Assembly: GCA_030151665.1 (NCBI GenBank)
Contig: JASLDB010000271.1
Span: 1 to 13,853, forward strand
DNA from: Neisseriaceae bacterium
GTDB taxonomy: Bacteria > Pseudomonadota > Gammaproteobacteria > Burkholderiales > Neisseriaceae
Direction: 5' to 3'
Length of the DNA: 13,853 nucleotides
The stretch's first letter is position 1. The number at the start of each line of letters is the position of its first letter. The notes beneath the pieces are model-generated. The model made no database searches and was not told the origin of the DNA. It saw nothing but the letters and a program-made list of their open reading frames with translations. Below are positions 13,852 through 13,853 of the stretch, one piece after another. Made by a program: the position numbers and the translations under genes.

Positions 13852-13853
13852 GG

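Larger units (their letters stand above)
12632..13853 (-). mobile_element. IS256-family insertion sequence, 3' part; other end outside window
   Basis: The element is recognised by its DDE transposase. The right-hand boundary is inferred at about 12632, where GGTGTTTACCATTAC resembles IS256-type ends; it overlaps the transposase stop region. The opposite terminal repeat lies beyond 13853, so neither inverted repeats nor the expected 8-9 bp target duplication can be confirmed. Confidence 0.75.

Noticed and set aside
1..13853. CRISPR array, tRNA or rRNA genes, Neisseria or Pasteurellaceae uptake sequences
   Set aside because: No regularly spaced repeats, tRNA-like cloverleaf or uptake motif was seen when reading both strands.

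Overview
The window reads as a piece of a Gram-negative proteobacterial chromosome with low-to-moderate G+C. A trimeric autotransporter with an outer-membrane anchor, a peptidoglycan-binding lipoprotein and a lipid A phosphoethanolamine transferase all imply an outer membrane. The gene set suits a host-associated beta- or gammaproteobacterium (Neisseriaceae- or Moraxellaceae-like). I saw no copies of the Neisseria DNA uptake sequence or the Pasteurellaceae uptake signal, so I do not name a genus.

Layout on the + strand: (1) 1-2127 is the 3' end of a trimeric autotransporter adhesin followed by a lipoprotein joining a BamE/SmpA-like domain to an OmpA domain. This is the architecture of TpgA, the partner of the Acinetobacter adhesin AtaA. 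A strong hairpin terminator closes the unit. (2) 2128-5565 is a strikingly A+T-rich, gene-poor stretch. It holds an AraC-type regulator, an unrecognised small protein with a very good ribosome binding site, a 70-residue two-helix membrane protein, several short palindromes and long stretches without genes. (3) 5566-7518 is a compact + strand cluster: a four-helix membrane protein overlapping a DUF4166 gene, then a YccU-type CoA-binding protein and a DUF4265 protein, ending in a bidirectional terminator.

(4) 12457 down to 7521 on the minus strand is a five-gene run: OmpR-type response regulator, sensor histidine kinase, PAP2 lipid phosphatase, EptA-type lipid A phosphoethanolamine transferase, and a small anchored protein of unknown function. 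The logic resembles pmrCAB-type systems: the sensor/regulator pair probably controls envelope charge, the PAP2 enzyme may trim a lipid phosphate or recycle an undecaprenyl carrier, EptA decorates lipid A, and the small protein may be an accessory. (5) 12632-13853 is the 3' part of an IS256-family element with an essentially complete DDE transposase. It sits directly upstream of, and in the same direction as, the two-component operon.

The points most worth following are the envelope-modification operon with its extra unknown member and its IS neighbour, a hairpin that would cover the ribosome binding site of the PAP2 gene, the adhesin/TpgA-like pair with an intercistronic hairpin, and the AT-rich island with its orphan small genes. 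I saw no tRNA, rRNA or CRISPR array.
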